A stretch of DNA of 64,000 nt from Halalkalibacter oceani (GTDB taxonomy: Bacteria > Bacillota > Bacilli > Bacillales > Bacillaceae_D), in NCBI RefSeq assembly GCF_040544555.1, contig NZ_JBEPKD010000004.1:1-64000 (forward strand), read 5' to 3'. Below, in pieces: positions 41,866 to 50,561 of this stretch (position 1 is the first letter of the stretch; each line of letters starts with the position of its first letter). Both the position numbers and the translations under genes were made by a program. The notes under the pieces are model-generated. The model was not told the origin of the DNA, did no database searches, and worked only from the letters and a program-made list of their open reading frames with translations.

Positions 41866-42119
41866 CCGGCCATCTCTCTCCTTTCATGCTGTTCAGTTTA
41901 AATTGCGCAGAGCCTTGATGGCGGCGCGCCTCCTGCAACCGGCGTTTCTGCTACAGGATCAGCTACATCCCTTGTTACTTCCTTAGATATTGCCAGACTG
42001 ATAGGCGCCTGCCCGGTCACTTCCTGATGCGCCACATCAGCGTAAACCCTCGCTTCAGCCGTTTGATGACACAACACTTCACTAAGGTCTCGGGCAATCC
42101 TGGAAAGAGCAGATGAGCG

Positions 42120-42461
42120 TTAAAAAATAAGTGCTAGAATGATCGTAATGATGAGATTGTTTGCCGCGGCAAACAGCAAAATGGATCTTGCGGCGCTTTT
42201 CGGTTCTTTGTGCCGTGCCGCCATTCGCTCATGCAAATGTTCATCAGGCGGCACGTAAGCTGTATACGTCGGCTCTGCACCCCTGCTCCCATGGTACAAC
42301 GCCCGATGAAACGGAACAGCTGACAAGAAAAAAATAACCGCTGCGATAAACCCGGCCATTTGCACAAGCCCGGCCTGACCTGCTGTAACCACCGCCAAAA
42401 GAATAAGGAAGACATAGGAACCGGCTGAAAGCAGCAAGGAATACAGAAACGACTTCATCAT
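42120..42461 (-). CDS. Small membrane protein, unknown
   Basis: A 113-residue protein with three hydrophobic segments (residues 5-25, 32-50 and 93-113) and a charged loop carrying ERMAARHKEPKSAA. No family is recognised. GGAGGGG precedes tandem ATG codons at 42461 and 42458; the second has the better spacing. After the stop codon the same frame stays open for about 64 codons without a start, which I regard as chance (see rejected list). The 41866-42119 stretch otherwise holds nothing I can identify. Confidence 0.6.
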   Translation of the reverse strand: MMKSFLYSLLLSAGSYVFLILLAVVTAGQAGLVQMAGFIAAVIFFLSAVPFHRALYHGSRGAEPTYTAYVPPDEHLHERMAARHKEPKSAARSILLFAAANNLIITIILALIF

Positions 42462-42530
42462 ACCCCTCCATTTCGACTCTCTTTCTTGAAGCTTACCGCA
42501 TTATCCGCTTGAATTCCACAGCTTTCCTGC

Positions 42531-42647
42531 TCATTCATCGACTCCCGGTTCCCGGCAATCGTTACAGGTTAAATACCGATTTCCTGCATGTTTTCTAGGA
42601 TGATCCTGATTCTTTGCTTCATATCGACTCTGGTTAGATTTCCTCAT
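42531..42647 (-). CDS. Possible 38-residue CxxC microprotein
   Basis: An ATG at 42647 opens 38 codons ending TGA, 13 bp after the stop of the DUF1129-like gene. The frame is Lys/Arg/Asn-rich and ends in LTCNDCREPGVDE, a half zinc-ribbon look. The ribosome-binding site is weak (GAAGTGATG), so it may not be translated. Confidence 0.35.
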   Translation of the reverse strand: MRKSNQSRYEAKNQDHPRKHAGNRYLTCNDCREPGVDE

Positions 42648-42660
42648 TATTTTGATTTCA

Positions 42661-43335
42661 TCACTTCTTCCCCACCCATTTCCCAGCTCCGTATAAGACA
42701 ACTCCAATCGGGATTAGCCAGTAAACAGGAAATTCGAAAGGAACACCAAACGAAGGCATAAGATAAAGGCCGGCTATCACAATCCCCGATGCTCCTCCAC
42801 CGAGCAAAAATAAGAGGATAAATTCTTTTTTTCTATTTATCGACCGAAAAGCAGACCAGCGGATATACCTTAATGCCCCTTCAACCAAAAGATAGGCGAC
42901 GAGAATCGAACCAGCCACCCTGACGGCCAAGCTCCCTAAATAAAATTGATAAATCGTGTCCCCCATATCGAAGCCGTAACTGAGGATGGTCGCCAACAGC
43001 CCTGTAGAAAAAGAGAAAACGCCTAAAAAGATCAAGCCCATCATGGAAAGTATCTTTACGATCTCTTTCGGCATCGCTGTTGGCAGCTCGCCGACAATTT
43101 CCTCGGCGTATGCCTTTGGATCATCTCCAAATACTTCTTCGGCTGTCCGTCCTTCTTCCTGTGCTTCAAGGAGGTGGTCGAGCACTTCCATTAAGATTTC
43201 TTCCGTTTCCTGCTCCGATTTATTAAATGACGTTCGGATATATAGCAACAGTCCCTCATAATAATTTTCATTTTCCTTGTGTAACAGTTCGCGCTTTCGA
43301 TTGTTCTCTTCGATCAGCTCTTTTACCCGCATCAT
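42661..43335 (-). CDS. DUF1129/DUF1700-like membrane protein
   Basis: A 224-residue protein with an N-terminal charged helical region (YIRTSFNKSEQETEEILMEVLDHLLEAQEEGRTAEEVFG, in parts) followed by about four membrane helices. The layout is that of membrane proteins paired with PadR regulators in Firmicutes. Its ATG overlaps the PadR stop codon by four bases (ATGA), so the pair is co-translated. Function unknown, possibly a membrane-stress effector. Confidence 0.75.
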   Translation of the reverse strand: MMRVKELIEENNRKRELLHKENENYYEGLLLYIRTSFNKSEQETEEILMEVLDHLLEAQEEGRTAEEVFGDDPKAYAEEIVGELPTAMPKEIVKILSMMGLIFLGVFSFSTGLLATILSYGFDMGDTIYQFYLGSLAVRVAGSILVAYLLVEGALRYIRWSAFRSINRKKEFILLFLLGGGASGIVIAGLYLMPSFGVPFEFPVYWLIPIGVVLYGAGKWVGKK

Positions 43336-43670
43336 TCTTCGTCTCCTTTTCCCAGCAGTTTATCGACGGGGCCTTTTAATTGCCCCCAATGCCTTTTAAA
43401 GTCCTGCAGCGCTTCCTCGCCTTTTTCCGTCAATGTGTAATATTTACGGTTTGGTCCGCTCGGTGATTTCTTCATTTCTCCGACAATTAGCTTTTCCTTC
43501 TGAAGCCGGAGTAAAATAGGATAAATCGAGCCTTCACTTACTTCGATACGCAAGGCATGAAGCTTCATCGTAAGCTCATAGCCATATATCGTTTCCTTTG
43601 AAATCACAGCGAGAATACATCCTTCGAGAATCCCTTTTAACAATTGGCTTCGTACCGACAAGCCCTTCAC
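43332..43670 (-). CDS. PadR-family transcriptional regulator
   Basis: A PadR regulator of about 112 residues with a winged helix: SQLLKGILEGCILAVISKE, YGYELTMKL, VSEGSIYPILLRLQKEKLI and GPNRKYYTLTEKG. GTG at 43670 has no separate ribosome-binding site; TTG at 43661 (giving M-SVRSQLLKG, the usual family start) is preceded by AGGTGAAGGG and may be the real one. Three related operator sequences lie immediately upstream at 43671-43782, consistent with autorepression. Confidence 0.9.
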   Translation of the reverse strand: MKGLSVRSQLLKGILEGCILAVISKETIYGYELTMKLHALRIEVSEGSIYPILLRLQKEKLIVGEMKKSPSGPNRKYYTLTEKGEEALQDFKRHWGQLKGPVDKLLGKGDEE

Positions 43671-43782
43671 CTACCTTGCATTGCAATATAGTGACGCAAA
43701 GAGAAAGGACATACGTCCCTCTCAAGTATCTTGTATAACAATATAGTCAGTCTTTGAAAAGCTACCTTGCATTGCAAAATAG
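43671..43782. promoter_or_regulatory. Three PadR-type operators
   Basis: Three related 21-bp pseudo-palindromes begin at 43671, 43726 and 43762. The first and third share CTACCTTGCATTGCAA and differ at one position; the second (GTATCTTGTATAACAATATAG in parts: GTATCTTG, then AACAATATAG) is more diverged. Each centres on a TTGCA-N-TGCAA type core. The first abuts the regulator's own start. Confidence 0.65.
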
Positions 43783-43895
43783 CTTATCTTTACTCTATCA
43801 AATTAGGTTTCTTTTTTCAAGAATTTTTCGTTTGTAAATTGGAATAAAGATAATCATTCGTCGATAAACACTTTTTTGTCCAGGATTCCAAACGG

Positions 43896-44477
43896 CTACA
43901 TCTTTAATTTATCCTTAATCTGCAAAATTTCCTTGTCATGTTGCATGACTTTTTTTGTTACATACCATTCATGATCATGCTGGTATTTATCGATATTCAT
44001 GGCGTACTCCAGCGTTTTTTCTGTCATTTGCGTGTTGTAATCCAAGGTTTTCTCGATCTTATCCACTTTCTTACTCATTTTTTCTTGTTCGTCTTTTACT
44101 TCTTTTATTTCCTCACGCATTGCACTTACATTTTGATCTGTACTCAATTGCTGATCTTTGAATCCTTTCATTTCCTCACGCATTGCACTTACATTTTGAT
44201 CTGTACTCAATTGCTGATCTTTGAATCCTTTCATTTCCTCACGCATTGCACTTACATTTTGGTCTGAATTCAATTGCTGATCTTTTAACCCTTTTATTTC
44301 TTCCCAAACTGCGCTTATACTTTGGTCTGTACTCAATTGTTGCTCTTTGAACCCTTTCATTTCTTTCCATATCGCGCTTATATTTTGGTCTGTACTTACT
44401 TGTTGCTCTTTTAACTCATTTACTGCAGTGAGAATTTGCTTTAGCAGTTCATCACTCACTTCGTTCATTCCTTTCAT
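43896..44477 (-). CDS. Coiled-coil protein with 21-residue tandem repeats
   Basis: A 193-residue, highly charged helical protein. Residues 20-124 are five tandem 21-residue units of the pattern KGFKDQQLSTDQNVSAMREE plus M or I, which is three heptads, so an elongated coiled coil is expected. The tail (EKMSKKVDKIEKTLDYNTQ) continues the heptads and ends in HEWYVTKKVMQHDKEILQIK. It has no signal or membrane segment. I do not recognise a family. A start at the fourth codon (44468) is also possible. It stands alone. Confidence 0.75.
   Translation of the reverse strand: MKGMNEVSDELLKQILTAVNELKEQQVSTDQNISAIWKEMKGFKEQQLSTDQSISAVWEEIKGLKDQQLNSDQNVSAMREEMKGFKDQQLSTDQNVSAMREEMKGFKDQQLSTDQNVSAMREEIKEVKDEQEKMSKKVDKIEKTLDYNTQMTEKTLEYAMNIDKYQHDHEWYVTKKVMQHDKEILQIKDKLKM
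44106..44420 (-). repeat. Five tandem 63-bp repeats within the coiled-coil gene
   Basis: Each unit encodes 21 residues. The units at 44169-44231 and 44106-44168 are identical along nearly their full length, while outer units differ at several bases, indicating recent duplication and likely copy-number variation between strains. Confidence 0.85.
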
Positions 44478-44615
44478 ATTTTTATCATTCAGTTCTTCAA
44501 ATCAATTCTTTTTTCTTCCTGTTTATACTTATAAACTCAATGATGATGTCCTGGTTTCGGGCAAACACAAAGCCTAATTAGTTATCTTAATTGTATCACG
44601 AATAGCCTATTTTCG

Positions 44616-45764
44616 TTATTCAAAATCAACATCATACAAAAACTGAAACCGTTTATGAAGCAGTCTCGGGGGCGTTATCGTAAAAACGGCATCGCGCAGC
44701 TTCACGAGGAAACGATTTTCCGCTTGGGCAGCCGCTCCAATTTGGCGTGACATCGTAATAATTTTCGCTGTACGTTTAACGCGCTTTTCATTGTAGAAAT
44801 GCAGGGCCTGCTCGATCGTCTTCGCTTTGATGAACGCATTTGTGAGAACGATGGCGTCCTCGATTGCTTGGCCTGCTCCCTGGCCCATGTTCGGTGTTGT
44901 CGCATGCGCAGCATCTCCTAAAAGCGCAATCCGGTCAAAGGTAAAGGATTTCAACGGACGAATGTCGAGAATGTCATGATGAAGTAATTCGTCATCCGGC
45001 GTTTCCCGAATCAAATCGACTGCCGGCTGAGGAAATTTTTGAAACAGCCGGGCGACATCCTTACTTCGAGCGCCTTTAAGCGCCGGGTCCTTTTGTCCGG
45101 CATTGATGCAGGCAAACCAATAAATTTGCTCGTTCTTCAACGGAACGATACCGAAGCGGCACGCCCTCCCAATCATTTCAGCGGCGCTATGCTGCTCGAT
45201 TCTTCCTTTATTCGCGACGACACCGCGCCAGCATGTATAGCCGGCATAGCGTGGAACGGAGCCCGGCACAAGCTTCCGGCGAAAAAAAGAGTGAATGCCA
45301 TCAGCGGCGATAACAAAATCTGCTTCATCCTTCGAGCCGTCTTCAAATATGACTTCAACTTTGTCTTTGGATTGCTTGAAATCGATGCATCGTTTCTTCA
45401 ACTGGATGCTTTTTGCAGGAAGCGCCTGCTGCAACATGCGAAGCAGCTCTCCCCGGTGGATCGTAATATTTTTCGCACCAAATCGTTCGTCAATCAAGGA
45501 AAAATTTAATTCCGTCATTTTGCGTCCTCGTCCATTCAGAAAGACTTGCTTTTCCAAAACATTGCCGATCTCCAGAATCGTTTCTCCGATACCCGCCTCA
45601 TCCAAAGCCCGAATCGCATTGGAGCCAATGCCAATCCCTGCCCCGGCCCCTTTAATAGAGGAGGCCTCTTCGTATACGCGTACAGAAAAACCTCTCTTTT
45701 CCAACAACAGCGCGGCAGAAAGTCCGCCGATCCCCCCGCCAATTATGATAATCTCCTTTATCAT
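44616..45764 (-). CDS. FAD-dependent aromatic-type monooxygenase
   Basis: A 382-residue flavoprotein hydroxylase: dinucleotide-binding GGGIGGLSAALLLEKRG near residue 10, the DG motif ADFVIAADGIHS, and FDRIALLGDAAHATTPNMGQG followed by AIEDA. This is the PHBH/salicylate-hydroxylase group (for example YetM-like or 3-hydroxybenzoate 6-hydroxylase). The start at 45764 lies 9 bases after GGGGAG. It is a single gene and the substrate is unknown. Confidence 0.87.
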   Translation of the reverse strand: MIKEIIIIGGGIGGLSAALLLEKRGFSVRVYEEASSIKGAGAGIGIGSNAIRALDEAGIGETILEIGNVLEKQVFLNGRGRKMTELNFSLIDERFGAKNITIHRGELLRMLQQALPAKSIQLKKRCIDFKQSKDKVEVIFEDGSKDEADFVIAADGIHSFFRRKLVPGSVPRYAGYTCWRGVVANKGRIEQHSAAEMIGRACRFGIVPLKNEQIYWFACINAGQKDPALKGARSKDVARLFQKFPQPAVDLIRETPDDELLHHDILDIRPLKSFTFDRIALLGDAAHATTPNMGQGAGQAIEDAIVLTNAFIKAKTIEQALHFYNEKRVKRTAKIITMSRQIGAAAQAENRFLVKLRDAVFTITPPRLLHKRFQFLYDVDFE

Positions 45765-45988
45765 CCGCTCCATCTCCCCGCCACGCTTTTGCCACTATTG
45801 TCCTGGAGAATGACAATAAAAGCAATAGCCCGCAACGCTTCTGAGCGAAAGAAGACCGGCACCAAGCATTCATTGGCAATCACGTTTAGCAGAAGTGATA
45901 AAATGAAGATAAAGTTCTGATTCTCTATTGATGATGATGGTGTGATTTTAGGCGAAAGAAAAAATAAAGTCGTGAGGATGATCTATCT

Positions 45989-46204
45989 ATGTTTTTGAGC
46001 AAATTAAAAAAAGCTATAGGAGGCAAAGAGTTAACATGTTCGAATTGTTCCAGAACGATCAAAACCGGTGACAAATTAGTTGTAAGATTAACCATGCCCC
46101 CTGAAGGTAAGAGACGGGTCGGAATTTTAGATAAAGTCATAAGCCATCATGCAGATGACGTTTTATGTGAAGACTGCAATACTTATTTATCCGTAAAAAA
46201 TTAG
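45989..46204 (+). CDS. Small zinc-ribbon-like protein
   Basis: A 71-residue protein with two Cys pairs, CSNC (residues 17-20) and CEDC (60-63), spaced like a treble-clef zinc ribbon. GTGAGG precedes the ATG. Similar small proteins occur in Bacillaceae with unhelpful transporter-type annotations; the function is not known. Confidence 0.7.
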   Translation: MFLSKLKKAIGGKELTCSNCSRTIKTGDKLVVRLTMPPEGKRRVGILDKVISHHADDVLCEDCNTYLSVKN

Positions 46205-46220
46205 TGTCCAAATGAAAAAA

Positions 46221-46262
46221 GAGCTTAGACTAAAGGGGCACTTTCCCCTCTTGTCTAAGCTC
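46221..46262 (+). terminator. Terminator hairpin after the zinc-ribbon gene
   Basis: GAGCTTAGAC pairs with GTCTAAGCTC, with a second AAAGGGG/CCCCT stem inside the loop. There is no T run. The following 46263-46459 holds only a weak inverted repeat (CTGTTTTC with GAAAACAG) and no gene that I can support. Confidence 0.6.
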
Positions 46263-46459
46263 GAAACAGGCGTAGATAGAGCCACCGCTCTGTTTTCCAG
46301 CTTTGACTTCTGTCCCGGGCTCTGAAAACAGGCTTATAAATCAATGCTTGAGAAAAAGCCTGCCGACACAGTTTCCGCAAACGGCACTTTGGGGCTGCAG
46401 GCTCGCGAAACCCCTCAGCCGGCATCGTTTACCAGGAAAGTGCAAACGCATGTCTCGCT

Positions 46460-47050
46460 CTACTCATTCAATCCTTTTCCATCAAGAATTTTCTTTACGT
46501 ATTTCTCAACCCGGGCCACCCGGGTTTTCGCTTGCTTCGCCCCGGTGAAGTAAAGCACGTAGGCTCTTTGCCGTCCTGGCGTCAATGCTTCAAAAGCCGT
46601 TTGCAGCTCCGGCAGTTCCGCAAATTTATGCTGTAATTCTTCCGGAAGAGCGAGTTCTTTTTTTTCAGCAGGCACGTTCAAACCGGCTTTCTCCACTTCG
46701 ACCGCTTCATGAACATATGCTTTTAGAATTGACTCCGCTTCGACGATCTCCCCAAGGCTGGTAAATCGCAGTTGGCGCGCCGCCTGCACATTTTCCGTCA
46801 TTTGAATCAGCACGCCGTGAGGATCAGGCAGCAACGCTCCTTTGAAAAACATCAACGCGACATACTCTTTAAATGGCTGGATGATGCATATATTTTTTCC
46901 TGCTACAGTGTAGCAAGGCTTGCCCCACTTCACTTCCTCTTCGACCGGGCAGGTCAGAACGATCGCTCTCAGCTTTTCCATTTCCGTTTTCCACTTGTCT
47001 GCTTTGCGTAAATAATCATCAACCTTTGGATTTCGTTCGCTATTGGCCAT
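46460..47050 (-). CDS. YdeI/OmdA-type protein with DUF1801 domain
   Basis: A 196-residue cytoplasmic protein. The first half (VDDYLRKADKWKTEMEKLRAIV, EEVKWGKPCYTVAGKNI, LMFFKGALLPDPHGVL) is the DUF1801/YdhG fold; the second half (ALTPGRQRAYVLYFTGAKQAKTRVARVEKYV) is the Omd-like YdeI tail. The start at 47050 lies 9 bases after AGGAGTG. Function unknown; related genes are often linked to stress. Confidence 0.85.
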   Translation of the reverse strand: MANSERNPKVDDYLRKADKWKTEMEKLRAIVLTCPVEEEVKWGKPCYTVAGKNICIIQPFKEYVALMFFKGALLPDPHGVLIQMTENVQAARQLRFTSLGEIVEAESILKAYVHEAVEVEKAGLNVPAEKKELALPEELQHKFAELPELQTAFEALTPGRQRAYVLYFTGAKQAKTRVARVEKYVKKILDGKGLNE

Positions 47051-47278
47051 CAGGAACACTCCTATTTCCTTTTTCGATCCTTTCCTTTCATCTTACCTAG
47101 CGGACATAGCAATGTAAAGAACCCTTAAAGCGTCACAACACACCAGACCTCGGACCATTCGACCGTGAACAGATGTAAAAAACACGTAAATCACTTGTAA
47201 AATCCAGTAAAATTTATCCAGCAATCTATACATCCTTTTCCGACTAAAGTAGACTACTAGATAAAGGAGGGGACGGCA

Positions 47279-48541
47279 GTGGGCAAATACACGAAGGCGG
47301 AAAAAAGCTGGATGATGTATGATTGGGCCGATTCCGCTTATTTTCTAATTATCGTCACCGCTATTTTTCCGATTTATTATAAAGAGGTCGCGGATAATGC
47401 CGGGCTTCATTCGGCCGACTCTACAGCCTATCTTGGTTATACGATTTCGATTGCCACTTTTCTGTTGGCGCTGCTTGGCCCTATATTAGGGACAATCGCC
47501 GATTATAAAGGGCTGAAGGGGAAATTTTTCACCTTCTTTTTTCTGATCGGGGTCTCATCGACGGTCGCGCTGTTTTTTGTCCCTGATGACAACTGGCTGC
47601 TTTTGCTCGTCGTTTATACGCTGACAACGCTCGGCGCGCGCGGGGCGAATGTGTTTTACGACGCCTATATTGTCGATGTCACTGGAAAAGAGCGAATGGA
47701 TGAACTGTCGGCAAGAGGCTATGCGTTAGGATATATCGGCAGCTCGATTCCATTTATCGCCTGCATCGCCATCATTGTGTCGGCACAAATGGGGTTCATT
47801 CCACTGTCGGTGTCAGGAGCCAGCCGGACAGCCTTTTTCATTACGGCTGCGTGGTGGCTCGTCTTTACCATTCCGATGCTGAAAAACGTCAAGCAGCTGC
47901 ATGGGATTGACCCCGAGCCGCGAATTGTCGCCAACAGCTTTAAGCGTCTCGGCCAAACCTTCAAGGAAATCAGGCAATACCGGACGATCTTCTTGTTTTT
48001 AATTGCCTACTTCTTTTATATCGACGGGGTCGGAACGATCATCTCCATGTCGACCGCCTACGGAACCGATTTAGGATTAGGCGCGACCGATCTGATCATT
48101 GCCCTCTTAGCTGTGCAAATTGTCGCAGCGCCGTTTTCCATCTTATTCGGAAAATTAGCCAATCGCTTCGGCGTCAAAAGGATGCTCTATACAGGGATCA
48201 TCATTTATATGATCGTCTGCGTCTATGCGATGTTTTTAAAAACGACAGCCGACTTTTGGATTTTGGCAATGCTCGTCGCCACCTCTCAAGGCGGCATTCA
48301 GGCACTGAGCCGCTCCTATTTTGCCCAGCTCGTACCGAAGGAAAAAGCGAACGAGTTTTTCGGCTTTTATACCATCTTTGGCCGGTTTGCCGCCGTCTCA
48401 GGTCCCTTTCTTGTCGGGATCATTACCCAGCTCACCGGAAGCTCGGCTTTCGGCGTCGCCAGCTTAATCATCCTATTTGCGATCGGCCTGATCGTGTTAC
48501 TGTTTGTCCCTTATTCCCCTAAAGAGTCAGCGAATGTTTAG
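47279..48541 (+). CDS. UMF1/Atg22-type MFS transporter
   Basis: A 420-residue transporter with about twelve membrane helices. The start MYDWADSAYFLIIVTAIFPIYY and GARGANVFYDAYIVDV are the Atg22-like UMF1 hallmark, as in YxiO. The GTG start at 47279 is preceded by GGAGGGG. The last 15 bases overlap the decayed LysE gene on the other strand. The substrate is unknown. Confidence 0.88.
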   Translation: MGKYTKAEKSWMMYDWADSAYFLIIVTAIFPIYYKEVADNAGLHSADSTAYLGYTISIATFLLALLGPILGTIADYKGLKGKFFTFFFLIGVSSTVALFFVPDDNWLLLLVVYTLTTLGARGANVFYDAYIVDVTGKERMDELSARGYALGYIGSSIPFIACIAIIVSAQMGFIPLSVSGASRTAFFITAAWWLVFTIPMLKNVKQLHGIDPEPRIVANSFKRLGQTFKEIRQYRTIFLFLIAYFFYIDGVGTIISMSTAYGTDLGLGATDLIIALLAVQIVAAPFSILFGKLANRFGVKRMLYTGIIIYMIVCVYAMFLKTTADFWILAMLVATSQGGIQALSRSYFAQLVPKEKANEFFGFYTIFGRFAAVSGPFLVGIITQLTGSSAFGVASLIILFAIGLIVLLFVPYSPKESANV

Positions 48542-48796
48542 CTGGCAGCGTGATAACCATTTAATAATGCCCATCAGCAACGCTGAAATCATAAGCAATA
48601 AAGCAAAAGCGACTGTCGCTCCATATAGATATTCCATCGCTTTCTTCGTCCCTCAATTATGTACGGTTGATAAAATAACGCTATTCGTCGGACCTGGTGT
48701 AAAGCTCATAATAACAGAGGCCATTGAAGAAGTAAAAGTCGTACTTTTTCAGCAGCTTATGATAACACAGTATATAAAAAAAGATGTAAGATTCAT
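48527..48796 (-). pseudogene. LysE/RhtB-family exporter, N-terminal pseudogene
   Basis: One reading frame on the minus strand spells the start of a LysE-type exporter: MNLTSFFIYCVIIS, then SVIMSFTPGPTNSVILSTVHN, then GTKKAMEYLYGATVAFALLL. It is broken by two in-frame TGA codons (48751-48749 and 48655-48653) and by a 51-bp insertion between near-duplicate sequences GTTATCATAAGC and GTTATTATGAGC. The frame ends after about 75 family-type residues, inside the neighbouring MFS gene, so the rest is deleted. GGAG stands 8 bases before the ATG. Confidence 0.75.
48725..48757. repeat. Palindromic repeat inside the LysE pseudogene
   Basis: On the minus strand it starts GCTGCTGAAAAAGTACGACT and continues TTTACTTCTTCA. 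Most of it matches, in inverted orientation, the palindrome at 53698-53735, and its core resembles the terminator at 40405-40453. It occupies the insertion that interrupts the LysE frame. Confidence 0.6.
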
Positions 48797-48840
48797 GAGA
48801 ACAGCTCCTTTCGCGGGTTTCTCATGTTATCTTACATCTT
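48781..48840 (-). promoter_or_regulatory. Terminator-like hairpin enclosing the LysE start codon
   Basis: On the minus strand AAGATGTAAGAT at the 5' side pairs with ATCTTACATCTT at the 3' side, and CATGAGA with TCTCATG inside. The 3' arm contains the ATG and is followed by seven T, and GGAG lies in the loop. It could stop transcription or hide the start codon. Confidence 0.5.
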
Positions 48841-48893
48841 ACTCTTTCAATGCTTATCGTATATTATGCAGGCAGCTTCCCCACACACCGGGC

Positions 48894-50288
48894 TTACGCT
48901 TCAACCACTTCATCGAGGCCGGATTTTTCGTTGTAGACTTGTTCATCAAACTCGCCGGTGATTTTCCCGGTTAAAATACCGGACGTCATACTGCCGCTGA
49001 CGTTTAAAGCAGTCCGGCCCATATCGATCAACGGTTCAACTGAAATCAATAAGCCGACGATCGCGACAGGGAGATTTAAGACAGAAAGTACGATCAGGGA
49101 CGCGAATGTCGCCCCGCCCCCAACGCCTGCCACTCCAAAAGAGCCGATGATGACGACAAGAATTAATGTCAGGATGAACCCGGGATCGAGCGGATTGATT
49201 CCGACAGTCGGCGCCACCATTACAGCCAGCATCGCAGGATAAATACCGGCGCATCCGTTTTGACCAATCGTCAAGCTGAACGGACCGACGAAGTTCGCCA
49301 CCCCCGGCGAGACACCATAGCCGTCCGTTTGCGTTTTAATATTAAGCGGTAACGTCCCCGCACTTGAACGTGACGTAAAGGCGAACGTTAAGGCCGGCAA
49401 TCCTTTTTTCACATACGTAACAGGGTTTAATTTCGCCAAGCTGATCATCAGTAAATGAACGAGGAACATCACAATCAGCGCAACATATGAAGCGACAACA
49501 AATTTGCCTAAATTGACGATTGAACCATAATCACTCGTAGCAGCGACCCTTGTCATCAGCGCCAGCACCCCATAAGGTGTAAGCCGTAAGATTAATGTCA
49601 CAAGCCGCATGACGATGGCGTATAAGGAATCAATGATTTTTGTAAACAACTCTGCTTGTTCAGGCTGCTTCCGTCTTACCCCCAAGTACGCCATTCCGAT
49701 CAACGAGGCAAAAATCACCACCGCGATCGTCGAAGTAGAACGCGATCCTGCCAAATCCGCGAATGGATTAGTTGGAATAAAAGAAAGAATCTGCTCGGGG
49801 ATCGTCATGCTTTCAACATCAGCCACTCGATCGGTAAGCGCCTCATTTCGCTCCAGCTCAGCCTCTCCCGCCTGCAATTCCATTCCATCGAGGCCGAAGC
49901 CAAACGTCGCAGCAATCCCGATTGCCGCGGCAATTCCTGTTGTGACTAATAAAATTCCGATCCCATAAAAACTGATTTTGCCGAGGTTCTTTGAAAGATT
50001 GACTTTCGTAAATGCTGCGATAATCGAAATAAATACTAATGGCATTACAATCATTTGCAGCAAACTGACATAGCCGGAGCCGATGATGTTCAACCATTGA
50101 ATGGTCGTTTCCGTGACATTAGACGCCGTGCCGTATAACAGATGAATGACAAGTCCAAACAAGATCCCAAGCCCCAGCCCCGCAAAGACCCGTTTTGAGA
50201 ACTTCACATGCTTCCTTTGCAGCGTATAAAGTCCGGCCATCAAAAGTAAAAAGACAGCGATATTGATAACAATAAGAAATGTATCCAA
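48894..50288 (-). CDS. tcyP: L-cystine importer TcyP
   Basis: A 464-residue sodium:dicarboxylate-symporter-family transporter nearly colinear with Bacillus subtilis TcyP: KHVKFSKRVFAGLGLGILFG, IVMPLVFISIIAAFTK, TFAFTSRSSAGTLPLN, GQNGCAGIYPAMLAVM and GRTALNVSGSMTSG. The start is TTG at 50288 (M-DTFLIVIN, as in MDTLLVVLN of TcyP), preceded by GGAGGAG; the frame extends 43 codons further upstream without support. It imports cystine at the cytoplasmic membrane. A consensus promoter lies at 50335-50363. Confidence 0.93.
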   Translation of the reverse strand: MDTFLIVINIAVFLLLMAGLYTLQRKHVKFSKRVFAGLGLGILFGLVIHLLYGTASNVTETTIQWLNIIGSGYVSLLQMIVMPLVFISIIAAFTKVNLSKNLGKISFYGIGILLVTTGIAAAIGIAATFGFGLDGMELQAGEAELERNEALTDRVADVESMTIPEQILSFIPTNPFADLAGSRSTSTIAVVIFASLIGMAYLGVRRKQPEQAELFTKIIDSLYAIVMRLVTLILRLTPYGVLALMTRVAATSDYGSIVNLGKFVVASYVALIVMFLVHLLMISLAKLNPVTYVKKGLPALTFAFTSRSSAGTLPLNIKTQTDGYGVSPGVANFVGPFSLTIGQNGCAGIYPAMLAVMVAPTVGINPLDPGFILTLILVVIIGSFGVAGVGGGATFASLIVLSVLNLPVAIVGLLISVEPLIDMGRTALNVSGSMTSGILTGKITGEFDEQVYNEKSGLDEVVEA

Positions 50289-50334
50289 AATGCTCTCCTC
50301 CCTAAAAGCTTTTTTATAATAATGAGCATCTATA

Positions 50335-50363
50335 ACTATAATACACAAAAACCAATTGGTAAA
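50335..50363 (-). promoter_or_regulatory. Sigma-A promoter of tcyP
   Basis: The minus strand reads TTTACC (50363-50358), a 17-bp spacer and TATAGT (50340-50335). The perfect palindrome ACCAATTGGT (50351-50360) overlaps the -35 and is a possible operator. In B. subtilis tcyP is controlled by CymR, but this palindrome does not clearly match that box. Confidence 0.6.
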
Positions 50364-50561
50364 GTAAGAATAATGCTCGATAAAAAGAAAAAGCCGGAAA
50401 TCCCCCATCGAATTCAAGTGGATTCACATTGAAATATATGACGATTCAACGACATTTATTTCAAAAACAACGATTCATTCTAAAGTCTCTCTTCCTCTCT
50501 ACCAAACCATTTAATTTACTAGTATATTAATTGAACAAGGGAGGGGTCGCACTAGCAAACA

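Noticed and set aside
41899..42119. The frame of the 42120-42461 membrane protein stays open for about 64 codons after its stop.
   Set aside because: The protein ends naturally in a hydrophobic segment, the extension has no start or ribosome-binding site, and one open frame of this length is expected by chance in this base composition.
46263..46459. Apparent similarity (GAGCCACCGC) between this gap and 52160-52200.
   Set aside because: Only about ten bases match; too short to be called a repeat.
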